A DNA stretch of 64,000 nt from Streptosporangium sandarakinum (GCF_013409935.1 NZ_JACCCO010000002.1:372001-436000), one strand, 5' to 3'. Positions 35,731 through 47,078 are shown, counted from the first letter of the stretch. Translations and numbers: made by a program. Notes: a model not told the origin generated them from the sequence alone.

Positions 35731-37076
35731 CGGGCACGCGCGGCGTCCAGGCGACGGTGAACGGGCCGGGGAACGGGCCGGGGAGCGGCGGCCCGACGGC
35801 CGGGGACGCGGCGGACGGGGCTCCGGGGAGCGGCGGGCCGGTGGACGACGACCGGCGGGCCGCCGAACGGAGGGCCGCCGAACGGCTGACCGCCGACTTC
35901 GACCACCACGACCCCGAGCTCACGCCCGACCTGGCGTGCCTGGTCCACCGGGAGATCCGGGAGACGACGCCGGTCGCGTACTCCCGCGCCCACGGCGGAA
36001 TGTGGATCCTGTCCCGCTATGACGACGTCCGCGCCGCGCTCCGGGACCACGATACGTTCAGCTCGGCCTCCGGGGTCTTCTTCCCGCGCGCCGAGGGCAC
36101 CCCGCCGTTCGCGCCCCTGGAGTACGACCCGCCGGAGCACACCCGCTTCCGCGCCCTGATGAAGCCTCCGCTGCTGCTGCCCGAGGCCCGGCGGCTGACG
36201 CCGGAGATCGCCGTCCTGGTCGCCCACGCCGTACGGCCCGTCGTCGCACGGGGCGGTGGGGACCTGGTGCGCGAGCTCGCCGTACCTCTGCCGCTGGCGG
36301 TGGTGTCGCTCGCCGTCGGCTTCTCGGCGGACGCGCGCGACCGCATCCGCGACCTGACCAGCAACACCTGGGCGCGGATGCCCAGGGACGGCGACGCGGG
36401 CGGCTTCTGGCCGGCGTTCGCCGAGCTGTTCCAGTCGGAGATCCGCCGGGCCCGCGCCCGGTCCGGCGGCGACCACCTGTCCGTCCTGGTCCGCGAGGAG
36501 ATCGACGGCCGCCCGGTCACCGACGCCGAGCTGCACGTCATGCTGGTCGCCTACGCCATCGCCGGCCACGAGACCTCCATGAACACCCTGGCGCACCTGC
36601 TGCGGCACCTGGCGGCGCACCCCGGCCTGCAGGACCGGCTGCGCGCCGAGCCGCACCTGATGCCCGCGGCGGTGGAGGAGGCGCTGCGGCTGTGGACGCC
36701 GGTCGACCACGGCACCCGGCTGACCACGAGGGACGTCGAGGTCGGCGGGGTCGTCATCCCGCGCGGGTCGCGGGTCGTCCTGCTGACCGGCGCGGCCAAC
36801 CGCGACCCGCGGGCCTTCCCCGAGCCGGAGGAGTTCCGGCTGGACCGGACGCCGAACCGGCACCTGACCTTCGGCCACGGCATCCATTTCTGCCTCGGCG
36901 CCCACCTGGCCCGCGTGGAGTTCCTCGCCGTCCTGCGCGAGCTCGCCCGCCACCCGGACTACGAGCTCGCGGGCGAGACCCGCCGCTACTACGAGAACGG
37001 CCGGCACATCTGCCTGGACCGGCTGCCGGTACGGTTCCGCCCGGCCAGCCCGGTCGGCACGGCCCGGACGGCCTGA
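35727..37076 (+). CDS. Cytochrome P450, last gene of the PKS operon
   Basis: A protein of 449 residues starting at ATG 35727 (MTGTRGVQA), overlapping the reductase stop (ATGA). It has the I-helix oxygen-activation motif IAGHETS, the ExxR pair in EEALRLW and the heme loop FGHGIHFCLGAH with ligand C389. Residues 1-45 are a Gly/Pro-rich extension before the usual P450 start, so translation could begin later. No ferredoxin gene is adjacent. It probably oxidises the product of the three upstream enzymes. Confidence 0.92.
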   Translation: MTGTRGVQATVNGPGNGPGSGGPTAGDAADGAPGSGGPVDDDRRAAERRAAERLTADFDHHDPELTPDLACLVHREIRETTPVAYSRAHGGMWILSRYDDVRAALRDHDTFSSASGVFFPRAEGTPPFAPLEYDPPEHTRFRALMKPPLLLPEARRLTPEIAVLVAHAVRPVVARGGGDLVRELAVPLPLAVVSLAVGFSADARDRIRDLTSNTWARMPRDGDAGGFWPAFAELFQSEIRRARARSGGDHLSVLVREEIDGRPVTDAELHVMLVAYAIAGHETSMNTLAHLLRHLAAHPGLQDRLRAEPHLMPAAVEEALRLWTPVDHGTRLTTRDVEVGGVVIPRGSRVVLLTGAANRDPRAFPEPEEFRLDRTPNRHLTFGHGIHFCLGAHLARVEFLAVLRELARHPDYELAGETRRYYENGRHICLDRLPVRFRPASPVGTARTA

Positions 37077-37107
37077 GCCGGCCTGTCCGGGTGTTCCGAC
37101 GCGGCCA

Positions 37108-37131
37108 CCGGAGCGCCGGCCGGCGCTCCGG
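37108..37131. terminator. Perfect palindrome between converging P450 and glpK genes
   Basis: The 24 bases are a perfect palindrome (half-site CCGGAGCGCCGG). It lies between converging genes about 30 bases after the P450 stop and 18 bases after glpK. It is likely a bidirectional terminator, though no T tract follows. Confidence 0.65.
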
Positions 37132-37148
37132 TTCCGCCGGGGGGCGCG

Positions 37149-38666
37149 TCAGGACACGTCCACCCAGTCGAGGGTACGGTTCACCGCCTTCTTCCAGCCG
37201 GCGTAGCCCTCGGCCCGCTGCTCGTCGGACCACCGCGGCTCCCAGCGCCGGTCCTCGTTCCAGTTCTGCTTGAGCTCCTCGGTGGACTTCCAGAAGCCGA
37301 CGGCGAGCCCGGCGGCGTAGGCGGCGCCCAGGGCGGTGGTCTCGGCGACGACCGGCTTGGAGACGGGCACGCCGAGCACGTCGGCCTGGATCTGCATGCA
37401 CAGGTCGTTGGCGGTGACGCCGCCGTCGACCCGCAGCACGTCCAGGGTGACGCCGGAGTCCTGCCGCATCGCCTCGACCACGTCGCGGCTCTGGTAGCAG
37501 ATCGCCTCCAGCGTGGCCCGGGCCAGGTGGGCGTTGGTGTTGTACCGCGACAGCCCGACGATCGCGCCGCGGGCGTCGGAACGCCAGTAGGGGGCGAACA
37601 GGCCGGAGAACGCCGGCACGAAGTAGATGCCGCCGTTGTCCGGCACCTGGCGGGCCAGCGCCTCGCTCTGCGCCGCCCCGGAGATGACGCCGAGCTGGTC
37701 GCGCAGCCACTGCACCGCCGAGCCGGTCACCGCGATCGACCCCTCCAGCGCGTACACCGGCCGCTCGTCGCCGAAGCGGTAGCAGACGGTGGTCAGCAGG
37801 CCGTTCTTGGAGCGGACCGGTTCGTGGCCGGTGTTGAGCAGCAGGAAGTTGCCGGTGCCGTAGGTGTTCTTGGCCTCCCCCGGGGAGAAGCAGACCTGAC
37901 CGACCGTGGCGGCCTGCTGGTCGCCGAGGTCACCGGAGATCCCGACCTCCCCGCCGAACGGGCCGTCGGGCCGGGTCGTGCCGTACAGGCCCGGATGCGA
38001 GGAGGGGAGGATCTTCGGCAGCATGGCGCGGGGGATGCCGAAGAACGACAGCAGCTCGTCGTCCCACTCCAGCGTTTCGAGGTCCATGAGCATGGTGCGG
38101 CTGGCGTTGGTGGGGTCGGTGACGTGGACGCCGCCGTCGGTGCCGCCGGTGAGGTTCCACAGCAGCCAGGTGTCGGTGTTGCCGAAGATCGCCTCGCCGT
38201 CCTCGGCTGCCCGGCGGACCCCGTCGACGTTCTCCAGGATCCACTGGATCTTCCCGCCGGAGAAGTAGGTGGCCGGGGGCAGGCCGGCCTTGCGGCGGAT
38301 GACGTCGCCGCGGCCGTCGCGGTCCAGGGCCGAGGCGATGCGGTCGGTGCGGGTGTCCTGCCAGACGATCGCGTTGTGGTACGGCCGGCCGGTGCGCCGG
38401 TTCCACACCACCGCGGTCTCGCGCTGGTTGGTGATCCCCAGGGCGGCCAGGTCGGAGGCGGACAGGTTCGCCCTGTTGAGGGCCGTCTGGACCACCGAGC
38501 GGGTGCGTTCCCAGATCTCCACCGGGTCGTGCTCGACCCAGCCGGCCCGGGGCAGGATCTGCTCGTGTTCGAGCTGGTGGCGGGCGATCTCGTTGCCGCC
38601 GTGGTCGAAGATCATGAATCGGGTGCTCGTCGTCCCCTGGTCGACTGCTCCGACGAAGTCAGGCAT
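37149..38666 (-). CDS. glpK: Glycerol kinase
   Basis: A cytoplasmic FGGY-family kinase of 505 residues, standard length, making glycerol 3-phosphate from glycerol and ATP. The start ATG 38666 follows AAAGGAGA. Motifs include [47 protein letters not shown] and the FGGY-signature region [17 protein letters not shown]. glpF lies 142 bases upstream on the same strand, giving the usual uptake-and-trap pair. Confidence 0.97.
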   Translation of the reverse strand: MPDFVGAVDQGTTSTRFMIFDHGGNEIARHQLEHEQILPRAGWVEHDPVEIWERTRSVVQTALNRANLSASDLAALGITNQRETAVVWNRRTGRPYHNAIVWQDTRTDRIASALDRDGRGDVIRRKAGLPPATYFSGGKIQWILENVDGVRRAAEDGEAIFGNTDTWLLWNLTGGTDGGVHVTDPTNASRTMLMDLETLEWDDELLSFFGIPRAMLPKILPSSHPGLYGTTRPDGPFGGEVGISGDLGDQQAATVGQVCFSPGEAKNTYGTGNFLLLNTGHEPVRSKNGLLTTVCYRFGDERPVYALEGSIAVTGSAVQWLRDQLGVISGAAQSEALARQVPDNGGIYFVPAFSGLFAPYWRSDARGAIVGLSRYNTNAHLARATLEAICYQSRDVVEAMRQDSGVTLDVLRVDGGVTANDLCMQIQADVLGVPVSKPVVAETTALGAAYAAGLAVGFWKSTEELKQNWNEDRRWEPRWSDEQRAEGYAGWKKAVNRTLDWVDVS

Positions 38667-38808
38667 GAGGGTCGTGTCTCCTTTGGCGCTCAGTTGATCC
38701 GCCGGGGCCTCTAAGGTCCGGCGGCTTGCGGGGCGGCTCGCGGAGCGGCTCGCGCGCGGTCTCCCGGCCGGTCTCGTGTACGGTCCCCGGACGGACGTCA
38801 GGCGGGTG

Positions 38809-39666
38809 TCAGGCGGCCTCGCTGTCGGCCGGCACCCGGCCCGCCCCGGGCTCGTCGGCCGGCACCGGCACCCGGCCCGCCTCGGGCTCCTCGCCGGGCG
38901 GCAGGAACCGGGCCACCATGATCTGGTAGAGGCCCGCGCCGAGCAACCCTCCGATCAGCGGGCCCACGATCGGCACCCAGAAGTAGAGCCGGCCGTACTG
39001 GTCCTGCCAGGCGGTCTCGTAGCCGGTGAGGAAGGAGGCCAGGCGCGGCCCGAAGTCGCGGGCGGGGTTGATGGCGTAGCCGGCGTCGGTGCCCCAGGCC
39101 ATGCCGATCGCCACCACGATCAGGCCCACCACGAAGGGCGCGAGGTTCGCCGCGGGCGCGGAGTTGCGCAGGTCGGAGACGGCGAGCACGAGCAGGAGCA
39201 GGATCGCGGTGCCGATCACCTGGTCGCGGAGGGCGCCCCAGGTGCCCACGGGCAGGGTGCCGTTGCCGGGCAGCGTCGAGAAGACGCCCTGTGTCTTGAT
39301 GGTCAGTCCCGGGTCGGCGGCGTGCAGCACCTCGGTGTAGTTCCACCGCACGACCAGCGCGGCGACGAACGCGCCCGCGGTCTGCGCCAGCGAGTAGGGG
39401 AGCACCTTGCGCCAGGGGAAGCCCTTGAACGCGGCGAGCGCGACGGTGACGGCGGGGTTGAGGTGCGCCCCGCTGATCCGGGCCGCCACGTAGACGCCGA
39501 GGGTGACGCCCAGGCCCCAGGCCCAGGCGATGCTGTCGTGGTCGCCGATCCCGCCCGCGACGACCTGGGCGACGACTCCGGTTCCGAACAGGATAAGGAT
39601 CATGGTTCCCGCGAACTCGGCGGCCAGCTCACCGAGCAGGCCCCGGGCTCTCACAGATTCCGCCAC
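38809..39666 (-). CDS. glpF: Glycerol uptake facilitator (aquaglyceroporin)
   Basis: A membrane channel of 285 residues of the MIP family with six membrane segments and both pore NPA boxes: [11 protein letters not shown] and NPARDFGPR. The Asp after the second box (NPARD) is typical of glycerol facilitators rather than water channels. The start GTG 39666 has a strong AGGAGGAG site. The C-terminal 25 residues hold a repeated Glu/Ala/Gly/Arg motif ([20 protein letters not shown]). It is first gene of the glpF-glpK unit. Confidence 0.95.
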   Translation of the reverse strand: MAESVRARGLLGELAAEFAGTMILILFGTGVVAQVVAGGIGDHDSIAWAWGLGVTLGVYVAARISGAHLNPAVTVALAAFKGFPWRKVLPYSLAQTAGAFVAALVVRWNYTEVLHAADPGLTIKTQGVFSTLPGNGTLPVGTWGALRDQVIGTAILLLLVLAVSDLRNSAPAANLAPFVVGLIVVAIGMAWGTDAGYAINPARDFGPRLASFLTGYETAWQDQYGRLYFWVPIVGPLIGGLLGAGLYQIMVARFLPPGEEPEAGRVPVPADEPGAGRVPADSEAA

Positions 39667-40001
39667 TTCTCCTCCTCATCGTGCCGTGCTGCGGCGCGGG
39701 CCGTACCCGGCTCGATGCGGCTACCGGGGGGCCTCGCGGACAGCCATGGAGGAAGGCCGCCGACTCCCGGCGGCCCTCGCACAATTCGGACGTTAAGGTC
39801 GTGATGATCAACGGTCAACCGCAATAACAGAGAAATATTCTGGCATTTCTGCGCGTTTCCGCCGTGACGATTTCGCCGGTCGTGACGTGTGCGCCGGGCC
39901 GCCACGCCCCCGGTGAGCCGAGTCCGTACCCTTGCCGCGTCCGCCCGGGCATGTAACGGTCGAAGAGAATCCGACCGCGAGTACAGGGGGGTACGTTCCG
40001 C
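39667..40001. promoter_or_regulatory. Divergent promoter region between glpF and a P450 gene
   Basis: This region holds no gene. An AT-rich patch at about 39800-39850 contains, on the minus strand, a TTGACC hexamer followed 16 bases later by TTAACG, a plausible glpF promoter. The palindrome CGGTCAACCG at 39812-39821 overlaps the TTGACC box and could be a regulator site (GylR- or GlpR-like control would be expected). The remaining part before the P450 gene is GC-rich. Confidence 0.45.
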
Positions 40002-41171
40002 ATGGAGAAGAGGATGCCGTTCGAGCGGGAGAACCTGCTCGACCTGCCCGACACGTACCGGGAACTGCGCGCCACCGAGCCGGTGGCCCGGATCCGCACC
40101 TACGTGGGCGACCCCGCGTGGCTGGTCTCCGGCTACGAGGAGGCCCGGCAGGCCCTCTCCGACCCGCGCCTGGGCCGCTCGTCCCCCGATCCGGAGCGCT
40201 CCTCCCGGATCTCGGACTCGGTGCTGTTCGGCGGCCCGCGCGACGAGATCGAGACCGAGAAGTCCCGGCACCAGCGGATGCGCCGGATGCTCACCCCGGC
40301 CTTCTCCGCCCGCCGGATGGGCGCCATGCGGCCGCGCGTCCAGGAGCTCGTCGACGGCCTCCTCGACCGCCTGGCCGAGTTGCCGAAGCCGGTCGACCTG
40401 CACGAGGGGTTCTCCGTCCCGCTGCCCATCCTGGTGATCTGCGAGCTGCTCGGCGTGCCGTACGAGGACCGCGACCACTTCAGGAAGCTGGCCGACGAGA
40501 TGGGGATGCTGGGCGACCCGGTGCGGGCCCAGGCGGCGATGGACGCCATGACCGAATACACCGGGGGGATCCTCGCCGAGAAGCGGGCGCGCCCGGCCGA
40601 GGACGTCTTCTCCGACCTGGCCACCATGGACGCCTCCGACGAGGAGGCCGCCAAGCTCGCGGGAGGGTTGCTGTTCGCGGGCCACGAGACCACCGTCAGC
40701 CGGATCGACTACGGCGTGCTCCTGCTGCTGGCCAACCCCGAGCAGCGGGACGCCCTGGTCGCCGACCCGTCGCTGGCGGACGCGGCGGTGGAGGAGATCC
40801 TGCGTCTGGCCGCGCCGAGCGACCACGGCCTGCCCCGCTACGCCCAGGAGCCGGTCACCGTCGGCGGCGTGGCCGTCGAACCCGGTGAGGCGGTGGTCGT
40901 CTCCATCCAGTCGGCCAACCGCGACGAGCGGGCCTTCCCGGACCCCGACCGGTTCGACCTGCGCCGCCCCACCGGCGAGCCGCACGTCGGGTTCGGCTAC
41001 GGCCCGCACTTCTGCATCGGGGCGAGCCTGGCCCGGGTGGAGCTGCGGACGGTGTTCGGCACGCTGTTCCGGCGCTTCCCCACCCTGGCCCTGGCGGTGC
41101 CCATGGAGGAGATCCGGGCTCGTCCGAACGCCCTGACCGGCGGCCTCACCGGCCTGCCCGTGACCTGGTAG
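40002..41171 (+). CDS. Cytochrome P450, CYP105/CYP107-like
   Basis: A soluble P450 of 389 residues. It shows the C-helix heme contact in RHQRMRRMLTPAFS, the I-helix LLFAGHETTVSR, ExxR in EEILRLA and heme loop FGYGPHFCIGAS with C338. The layout is that of actinobacterial secondary-metabolism P450s. I start it at ATG 40002, with AGGGGGG about 10 bases upstream; ATG 40014 is possible. It is monocistronic, without ferredoxin, and substrate unknown. Confidence 0.93.
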   Translation: MEKRMPFERENLLDLPDTYRELRATEPVARIRTYVGDPAWLVSGYEEARQALSDPRLGRSSPDPERSSRISDSVLFGGPRDEIETEKSRHQRMRRMLTPAFSARRMGAMRPRVQELVDGLLDRLAELPKPVDLHEGFSVPLPILVICELLGVPYEDRDHFRKLADEMGMLGDPVRAQAAMDAMTEYTGGILAEKRARPAEDVFSDLATMDASDEEAAKLAGGLLFAGHETTVSRIDYGVLLLLANPEQRDALVADPSLADAAVEEILRLAAPSDHGLPRYAQEPVTVGGVAVEPGEAVVVSIQSANRDERAFPDPDRFDLRRPTGEPHVGFGYGPHFCIGASLARVELRTVFGTLFRRFPTLALAVPMEEIRARPNALTGGLTGLPVTW

Positions 41172-41176
41172 CCCGG

Positions 41177-41195
41177 CCGCCCCCGAAAGGGGCGG
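41177..41195. terminator. Hairpin between converging P450 and 2H-phosphoesterase genes
   Basis: CCGCCCC and GGGGCGG form a perfect stem with a CGAAA loop immediately after the P450 stop codon. It probably ends transcription from the P450 gene, and possibly from both sides. Confidence 0.6.
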
Positions 41196-41213
41196 TCAGG
41201 ACGGGGAGATCAC

Positions 41214-41729
41214 TCAGGCCAGGGGGATGAAGGAGTCGCGAGCGTGGTCGGCGACGGCGGCGCCGACCACGGTCGCCTCGATCGGCAGCACGTCCATGCA
41301 CAGCCGGATCGCGTCCACGAACATCGGGCTGGGCACCCGCATGGACAGCGTGCAGTGCGGCACCCAGCGACCGGGCAGATAGACGTCGAAGCCGTCGATC
41401 CCGGCCCGGCCGAGCCGTTCGTGCACCGCCGCGTGGTGGGCGAGCAGTTCCGGCGTCGGGATCGGGCCGAGCCAGAGCACCCGGCCCAGGAACTGCCCGA
41501 CGAAGTCGAAGCGCAGCTCGAACGGCGCCGCCACCCGCATGTCCCGCAGCGCCGCGACGACCGCGGGGCCGTCGAGCCGGGGAGCGCCGATCAGCGAGAC
41601 GTGGGGACGGTGCCGGCCGCTGAGCAGGTCGCGCATCGACGGCACGCCCGCCCGCGCCAGCGCGTCCCACAGCGTCCTGATCCGTTTCTCGGCGGCGGGA
41701 TCGAGATAGAGCTCCAGGGCGGCGACCAT
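41214..41729 (-). CDS. 2'-5' RNA ligase-like 2H phosphoesterase
   Basis: A protein of 171 residues starting at ATG 41729. It carries the two His-x-Ser/Thr motifs of the 2H superfamily: HVSLIG at about 43-48 and HCTLSMRV at about 125-132. Family members act on 2'-5' or cyclic phosphodiesters in RNA and nucleotide derivatives. Length fits single-domain bacterial members. No operon partner is evident, so the cellular substrate is unknown. Confidence 0.8.
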   Translation of the reverse strand: MVAALELYLDPAAEKRIRTLWDALARAGVPSMRDLLSGRHRPHVSLIGAPRLDGPAVVAALRDMRVAAPFELRFDFVGQFLGRVLWLGPIPTPELLAHHAAVHERLGRAGIDGFDVYLPGRWVPHCTLSMRVPSPMFVDAIRLCMDVLPIEATVVGAAVADHARDSFIPLA

Positions 41730-41768
41730 GAGGGAAGGGTAGGGCCTTTCCCGCGGGCCCCCGTCCCG

Positions 41769-41829
41769 CCGGGTCCGGCACCCGGGTCAGGGATGCGGGT
41801 GCCGGACCGGGCACGGGTGCCGGACCCGG
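41769..41829. repeat. Long inverted repeat after the SGNH hydrolase gene
   Basis: CCGGGTCCGGCACCCG at 41769-41784 and its exact complement at 41814-41829 form a 16-bp stem. A third partial copy (CGGGTGCCGGACC) lies at 41796-41808, so alternative stems compete. It lies downstream of the minus-strand SGNH gene and may act as its terminator. Confidence 0.6.
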
Positions 41830-41874
41830 GCCGGGGGCGCCGGGTCCGGCGGCACGGACGCCGGGTCCGGCCGG

Positions 41875-42702
41875 TCAGAGCAGGAAGCCGGTCGCCCCGT
41901 AGGTGACCTCGGACAGGACGGCCTGGCCGCCGGTGTTGGGGTGGAAGTAGTCCCAGGTGCTCAGCTGCGACAGCGTGAAGGGGTAGGAGAAGACGGCGCC
42001 GCCGTCGTGCCGGCAGTTGGCCCGCTCGGAGCAGACCCGCGTCAGGACGTTGTTGAAGTCGACGACGCGCTGCCGCACCCGGTCACGCCGGTCGGCGTCG
42101 GCCTGGGCGGTGGACAGCGGGTTGGCCAGCATCGACTTGCAGATACCGAAGGCCGACCACGCCGTCCGGGCCGACGAGCTGCCCTTGCCCGCCTCCCACA
42201 GCCGCTTGATGTCGGGGATGGTGGCGACGAAGATCGACGCGTTGGGCAGGCCGGTGGCGAGCGTCTGCATCGCCGTACGGAATCTCGCCTCGAAGTCGGC
42301 GACCGACGTCATGGTGGACTCCGACGACGTGCAGGCGTCGTTGGCCCCGATGAGGATCGTCACGTAGTCGGCGTTCTGGGAGACGGCCTGCTGGGCCTGG
42401 CCGGCCATGTCGGCGACCTTGGCGCCCGTCTTGGCGTCGTTGTAGGCGACGAGAGACGGGTTGGCGGCGCGCAGGCGCAGGTAGTGGCTGTTGACGGACG
42501 TGCTGGATCCGGTGGACCACGACCTGGACGCGCAGTCGAGGTAGTAGCCGCAGGCGTTGAAACCGCGGGTGATGGAGTCGCCCATCGAGGCCATGACGCC
42601 GGGGGCCTCGGCGGCCTGCGAGGCGTTCGCCAGGGTCAGGGCCGGGATGAACGCGAGCATCACGGCTGTGAGGAGGGTGAGGGCGCGACGGAGGGTGTGC
42701 AT
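41875..42702 (-). CDS. Secreted SGNH/GDSL-type hydrolase
   Basis: A protein of 275 residues starting at ATG 42702 after AGGAGAG. A signal peptide covers about residues 1-30 (cleavage near ANASQAA-EA). The catalytic blocks are block I GDSITRGF (Ser nucleophile), the oxyanion block GANDAC and block V DYFHPN (Asp and His). Several cysteines fit an extracellular fold, and it resembles Streptomyces secreted lipase/esterase proteins. The ester substrate is unknown. Confidence 0.9.
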   Translation of the reverse strand: MHTLRRALTLLTAVMLAFIPALTLANASQAAEAPGVMASMGDSITRGFNACGYYLDCASRSWSTGSSTSVNSHYLRLRAANPSLVAYNDAKTGAKVADMAGQAQQAVSQNADYVTILIGANDACTSSESTMTSVADFEARFRTAMQTLATGLPNASIFVATIPDIKRLWEAGKGSSSARTAWSAFGICKSMLANPLSTAQADADRRDRVRQRVVDFNNVLTRVCSERANCRHDGGAVFSYPFTLSQLSTWDYFHPNTGGQAVLSEVTYGATGFLL

Positions 42703-43012
42703 CTGCTCTCCTGGGGGGTGCTCCCCTGTCGGGGGTCGTGCTCAGAATGTCAGGTCGCCGCCTCGCTTTGACAAGTGGAGATGACAGATCGGTTATCCAT
42801 TCTTGACTTTCGTCTCCGCGCCGCCCCGAGACCGGGCGGGGCGCCGCGCCCGGCCCGGCGTCCGCGCCGGGAAGCCCCAAGACACGCCCAAGGACGTTTC
42901 CGGAGTTATTGGGGTCTCCGGGGCGGCGCGGTGACCTGCGGCGGAGGAGAATGGGAACGGTTGTCCGGGAGTGGACGGGGCGCGAGCGCCCACACGCCGA
43001 GAGGACACGGCA
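42703..43012. other. Divergent intergenic region between SGNH hydrolase and XRE regulator
   Basis: I see no gene in these 310 bases. The inverted repeat CCGGAG (42900-42905) and CTCCGG (42916-42921) flanks TTATTGGGG about 90 bases before the regulator gene and could be an operator. The rest is ordinary GC-rich spacer. Confidence 0.4.
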
Positions 43013-44314
43013 ATGATCACCATCGACACTCCCCTCTGGGCCGCCCGGTTGCGTGCGCGACGGCGGGCCCACCTGTGGAGCCGGAGAGAGCTCGGGGAAC
43101 GGGTCGCCGAGGCCGCGGGGGACGCCGGCCGCGACCGCCTGCCCGGCCCGGATGGAATGGCCGGGATGGTCGCCTCCTGGGAGGCCGGGGAGCGGCCGGA
43201 CGAGATGTGCGCGGAGTGGCTGTGCCGGGCGTTCGACGCCGACGAGACCGGCGAGAGGGGCCTGTTCGGCGGGGAGGCGGCCGGCACGACGCTCTGGCAC
43301 CACCTGACGGGTGTGCCGCTGATGCCCGAGCGGTTCTCACCCGACGACGAGGAGCGGACCGGCCGGGCGATCGAGGACCCGGCGCGGGCCGACGACCGTA
43401 CGGTCGCCTACTTCGAGGCCGTGCTCGACGCCTACACCCGCACGGACATGCGCCCCGCGGGCCTGGTCGGCGCCCTGGCCCCGGTCTTCGGCGCGATCCA
43501 GGGGCTGCGCCGCGACGCGGGCCCGGCCGTCCGCCGTTCCCTGCTGCGGCTCAGCTCGCAGGACGCCGACCTGGTCAGCCGGATGTACTGCGAGGCCGGC
43601 GACCCGGAGGCGGCGCTGGCCTGGTCGGACCGCGCCCTGCGGGCCGCCCGGGAGGCCGGTGACGAGCGGCTGGTGGCGTACGCGCTCGCCCACCGGGCCG
43701 GGCTGGAGGAGTCCCGGGGCGATCCCGGGGAGGTGATCGGGCTGGCCGTCGCCGCGCGCGAGCACGTCACCCCGGCCGAGCCGCCGACCGCGACGGCCCG
43801 CAGGCACGAGGCGCAGGGGCACGCCATGGCGGGCGAGGAGGACATGTGCCACCGCTGCCTTGAGGAGTGCGCGGAGGAGGCGGCCGCGGGAACGCCGGAG
43901 ACGCCGGGGGCATCGGCGGCCGGGACGTCCGAGACGCTCGGGGCGTCACGGTCCGGGGTGGAGGGGGCGGCCCGCCCGGAACCCGGGACGCCGGACGACG
44001 ACCGGCTCCGTCCGATCGAGTACCCCGCCGGGCTGGGCGGCGCGCTGGCCGCCGGCTGCCTCATCGACCTGCACCATCCCGCCGACGCGATCGAGATGCT
44101 GGAGCGGGAGCTGCCCGGCGCCCCGGCCGGGTACGTGACGGCGTACGCCATGGCACGCCTGGCCCACGCCTACGCCGACGCGCACGAGGACGAGCGGTCG
44201 GCCGCGACGGCCCGCGCGGCGCTCGCGCTGTCGCGGCGGACCGGGGCGACCCGTGCGATGCGGGAACTCCTCCTGATCCGCGGCGAGGCGCCCCGCTGGA
44301 TGTTCGCGGGCTGA
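43013..44314 (+). CDS. XRE-type helix-turn-helix regulator with TPR-like C-terminal region
   Basis: A protein of 433 residues starting at ATG 43013 (MITIDTPLWAARLR) after GAGAGGA. Residues 5-80 resemble an actinobacterial XRE DNA-binding domain (LWSRRELGERVAEA, then MVASWEAGERP). The rest is helical and TPR-like, with an Ala/Gly/Thr-rich low-complexity insert near 290-325. Similar proteins are pleiotropic regulators of development and secondary metabolism in Streptomyces, and often respond to small signals. The target genes are not evident. Confidence 0.75.
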   Translation: MITIDTPLWAARLRARRRAHLWSRRELGERVAEAAGDAGRDRLPGPDGMAGMVASWEAGERPDEMCAEWLCRAFDADETGERGLFGGEAAGTTLWHHLTGVPLMPERFSPDDEERTGRAIEDPARADDRTVAYFEAVLDAYTRTDMRPAGLVGALAPVFGAIQGLRRDAGPAVRRSLLRLSSQDADLVSRMYCEAGDPEAALAWSDRALRAAREAGDERLVAYALAHRAGLEESRGDPGEVIGLAVAAREHVTPAEPPTATARRHEAQGHAMAGEEDMCHRCLEECAEEAAAGTPETPGASAAGTSETLGASRSGVEGAARPEPGTPDDDRLRPIEYPAGLGGALAAGCLIDLHHPADAIEMLERELPGAPAGYVTAYAMARLAHAYADAHEDERSAATARAALALSRRTGATRAMRELLLIRGEAPRWMFAG

Positions 44315-44459
44315 CGGCCGGCCGCCGGACGCCCACGGGCCGGCCGCCGCGCTCCGGCACGGAGGAGACCGTAAAGGGACCGCAAAGGAGGCCGCGCATC
44401 CCGGCGCGGGGGCGGGCCCGGGGAACGAGCCGCGTCCCGGAGACCCGTGCCCCGCGAAC

Positions 44460-45083
44460 TCAGGCGGGGTCATCGGGGGCCCGGGACGCGCGGAGGATCC
44501 CGGCCCGGGCGGCGGCCAGGGCGGCGTCGGCCGCCCGGTCGGCGATCGCCCCGTCCACCGGCTCACCGCTGACGAACAGCCGGTAGTACAGCGGTGCGAC
44601 GGCGATCCGCACCACCTCGGCGGGGTCGGTGCCCGCCGGCAGCTCGCCGCGCTCGACCGCCCGGGTGACGAGGACGGCCGACTGCTCGTGGCGGCCGGCG
44701 AAGAACGCGCGCAGCGCCCGCGCCGTGGGCGCGTTGCGCATGGCGGCCGCGATGAACGCGGTCGAGACCGGCCCCAGCTCCGGATCGGCGAACCCGGCCA
44801 CCACCAGGCGGGTGAGCGCCCGCAGGTCACCCTGGATCGAGCCGGTGTCGGGGACGGGCCAGGGCTCGCCGCCCGCGAGGTCGAGGGCGTCGGCGGCGAG
44901 TCCTTCCACACCGCCCCAGCGCCGGTAGACCGTCGTCTTGTGGACGCCGGCGCGCGCGGCGACGCCCTCCACGGTCAGCCCGTCGAACCCCTTCTCGCCC
45001 AGCTCGGCGATGGTCGCCTGCCGTACGGCCTCGCGCACCCGCGCGGCGCGCCCGCCCGGCCGGGTCGTCCCACCGGAATCCAC
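44460..45083 (-). CDS. TetR/AcrR-family repressor, divergent from the ABC-F gene
   Basis: A protein of 207 residues starting at GTG 45083 with GGGAGGG upstream. The helix-turn-helix is LTVEGVAARAGVHKTTVYRRW. The C-terminal domain (FIAAAMRNAPTARALRAFF, then VVRIAVAPLYYRLFVSGEP) is of the TetR_C_16/AcrR type. It is transcribed away from the ABC-F gene, and a perfect 24-bp palindrome lies in the gap. That layout strongly suggests it represses itself and the resistance genes until an inducer, probably an antibiotic, binds. Confidence 0.9.
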   Translation of the reverse strand: MDSGGTTRPGGRAARVREAVRQATIAELGEKGFDGLTVEGVAARAGVHKTTVYRRWGGVEGLAADALDLAGGEPWPVPDTGSIQGDLRALTRLVVAGFADPELGPVSTAFIAAAMRNAPTARALRAFFAGRHEQSAVLVTRAVERGELPAGTDPAEVVRIAVAPLYYRLFVSGEPVDGAIADRAADAALAAARAGILRASRAPDDPA

Positions 45084-45136
45084 GATCCCTCCCGTTATCC
45101 GTTTGCCCGTTCCGCGTCGCGTCGGGCATACTCCAT

Positions 45137-45160
45137 CTTAACGCAACTAGTTGCGTTAAG
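45137..45160. promoter_or_regulatory. Perfect 24-bp palindromic operator
   Basis: The half-site CTTAACGCAACT is followed by its exact complement, giving a 24-bp perfect palindrome. It lies between the divergent TetR and ABC-F genes, 54 bases from the TetR start and 91 bases from the ABC-F start. Size and position are typical for a TetR-dimer operator. Confidence 0.85.
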
Positions 45161-45250
45161 ACCTGCCACAGCGACCAGGGAGGGCAGCAGCAATGGGCAT
45201 CCCGCCGGACACCGCGACGACCCGTTCATCCCGTCTTCCGGAGGAAAACC

Positions 45251-46910
<1,660 letters not shown>

Positions 46911-46915
<5 letters not shown>

Positions 46916-47008
46916 GCGCCGGGCCCCGCCCGCGTGGAAGGCCCTCCATCAGCCGGTCCAGGACGTCGCCGCTGGGCGCCGGGCCCCCGTCCGCGTGGAA
47001 GGCCCGTC
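46911..47008 (+). repeat. Imperfect 60-bp-period direct repeat between ABC-F and vgb
   Basis: About 37 bases starting GCTGAGCGCCGGGCCCC and ending in GCGTGGAAGGCCC are repeated with small changes 60 bases later (46911-46947 and 46971-47008). The first copy overlaps the end of the ABC-F gene. It looks like a local tandem duplication. Confidence 0.75.
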
Positions 47009-47078
47009 CTCCCCCGTGGCGAACGCCTCATGACGCGCTCCGACCCACCCCCTGTTCCCCCGAACGAAAGGACCCCCG

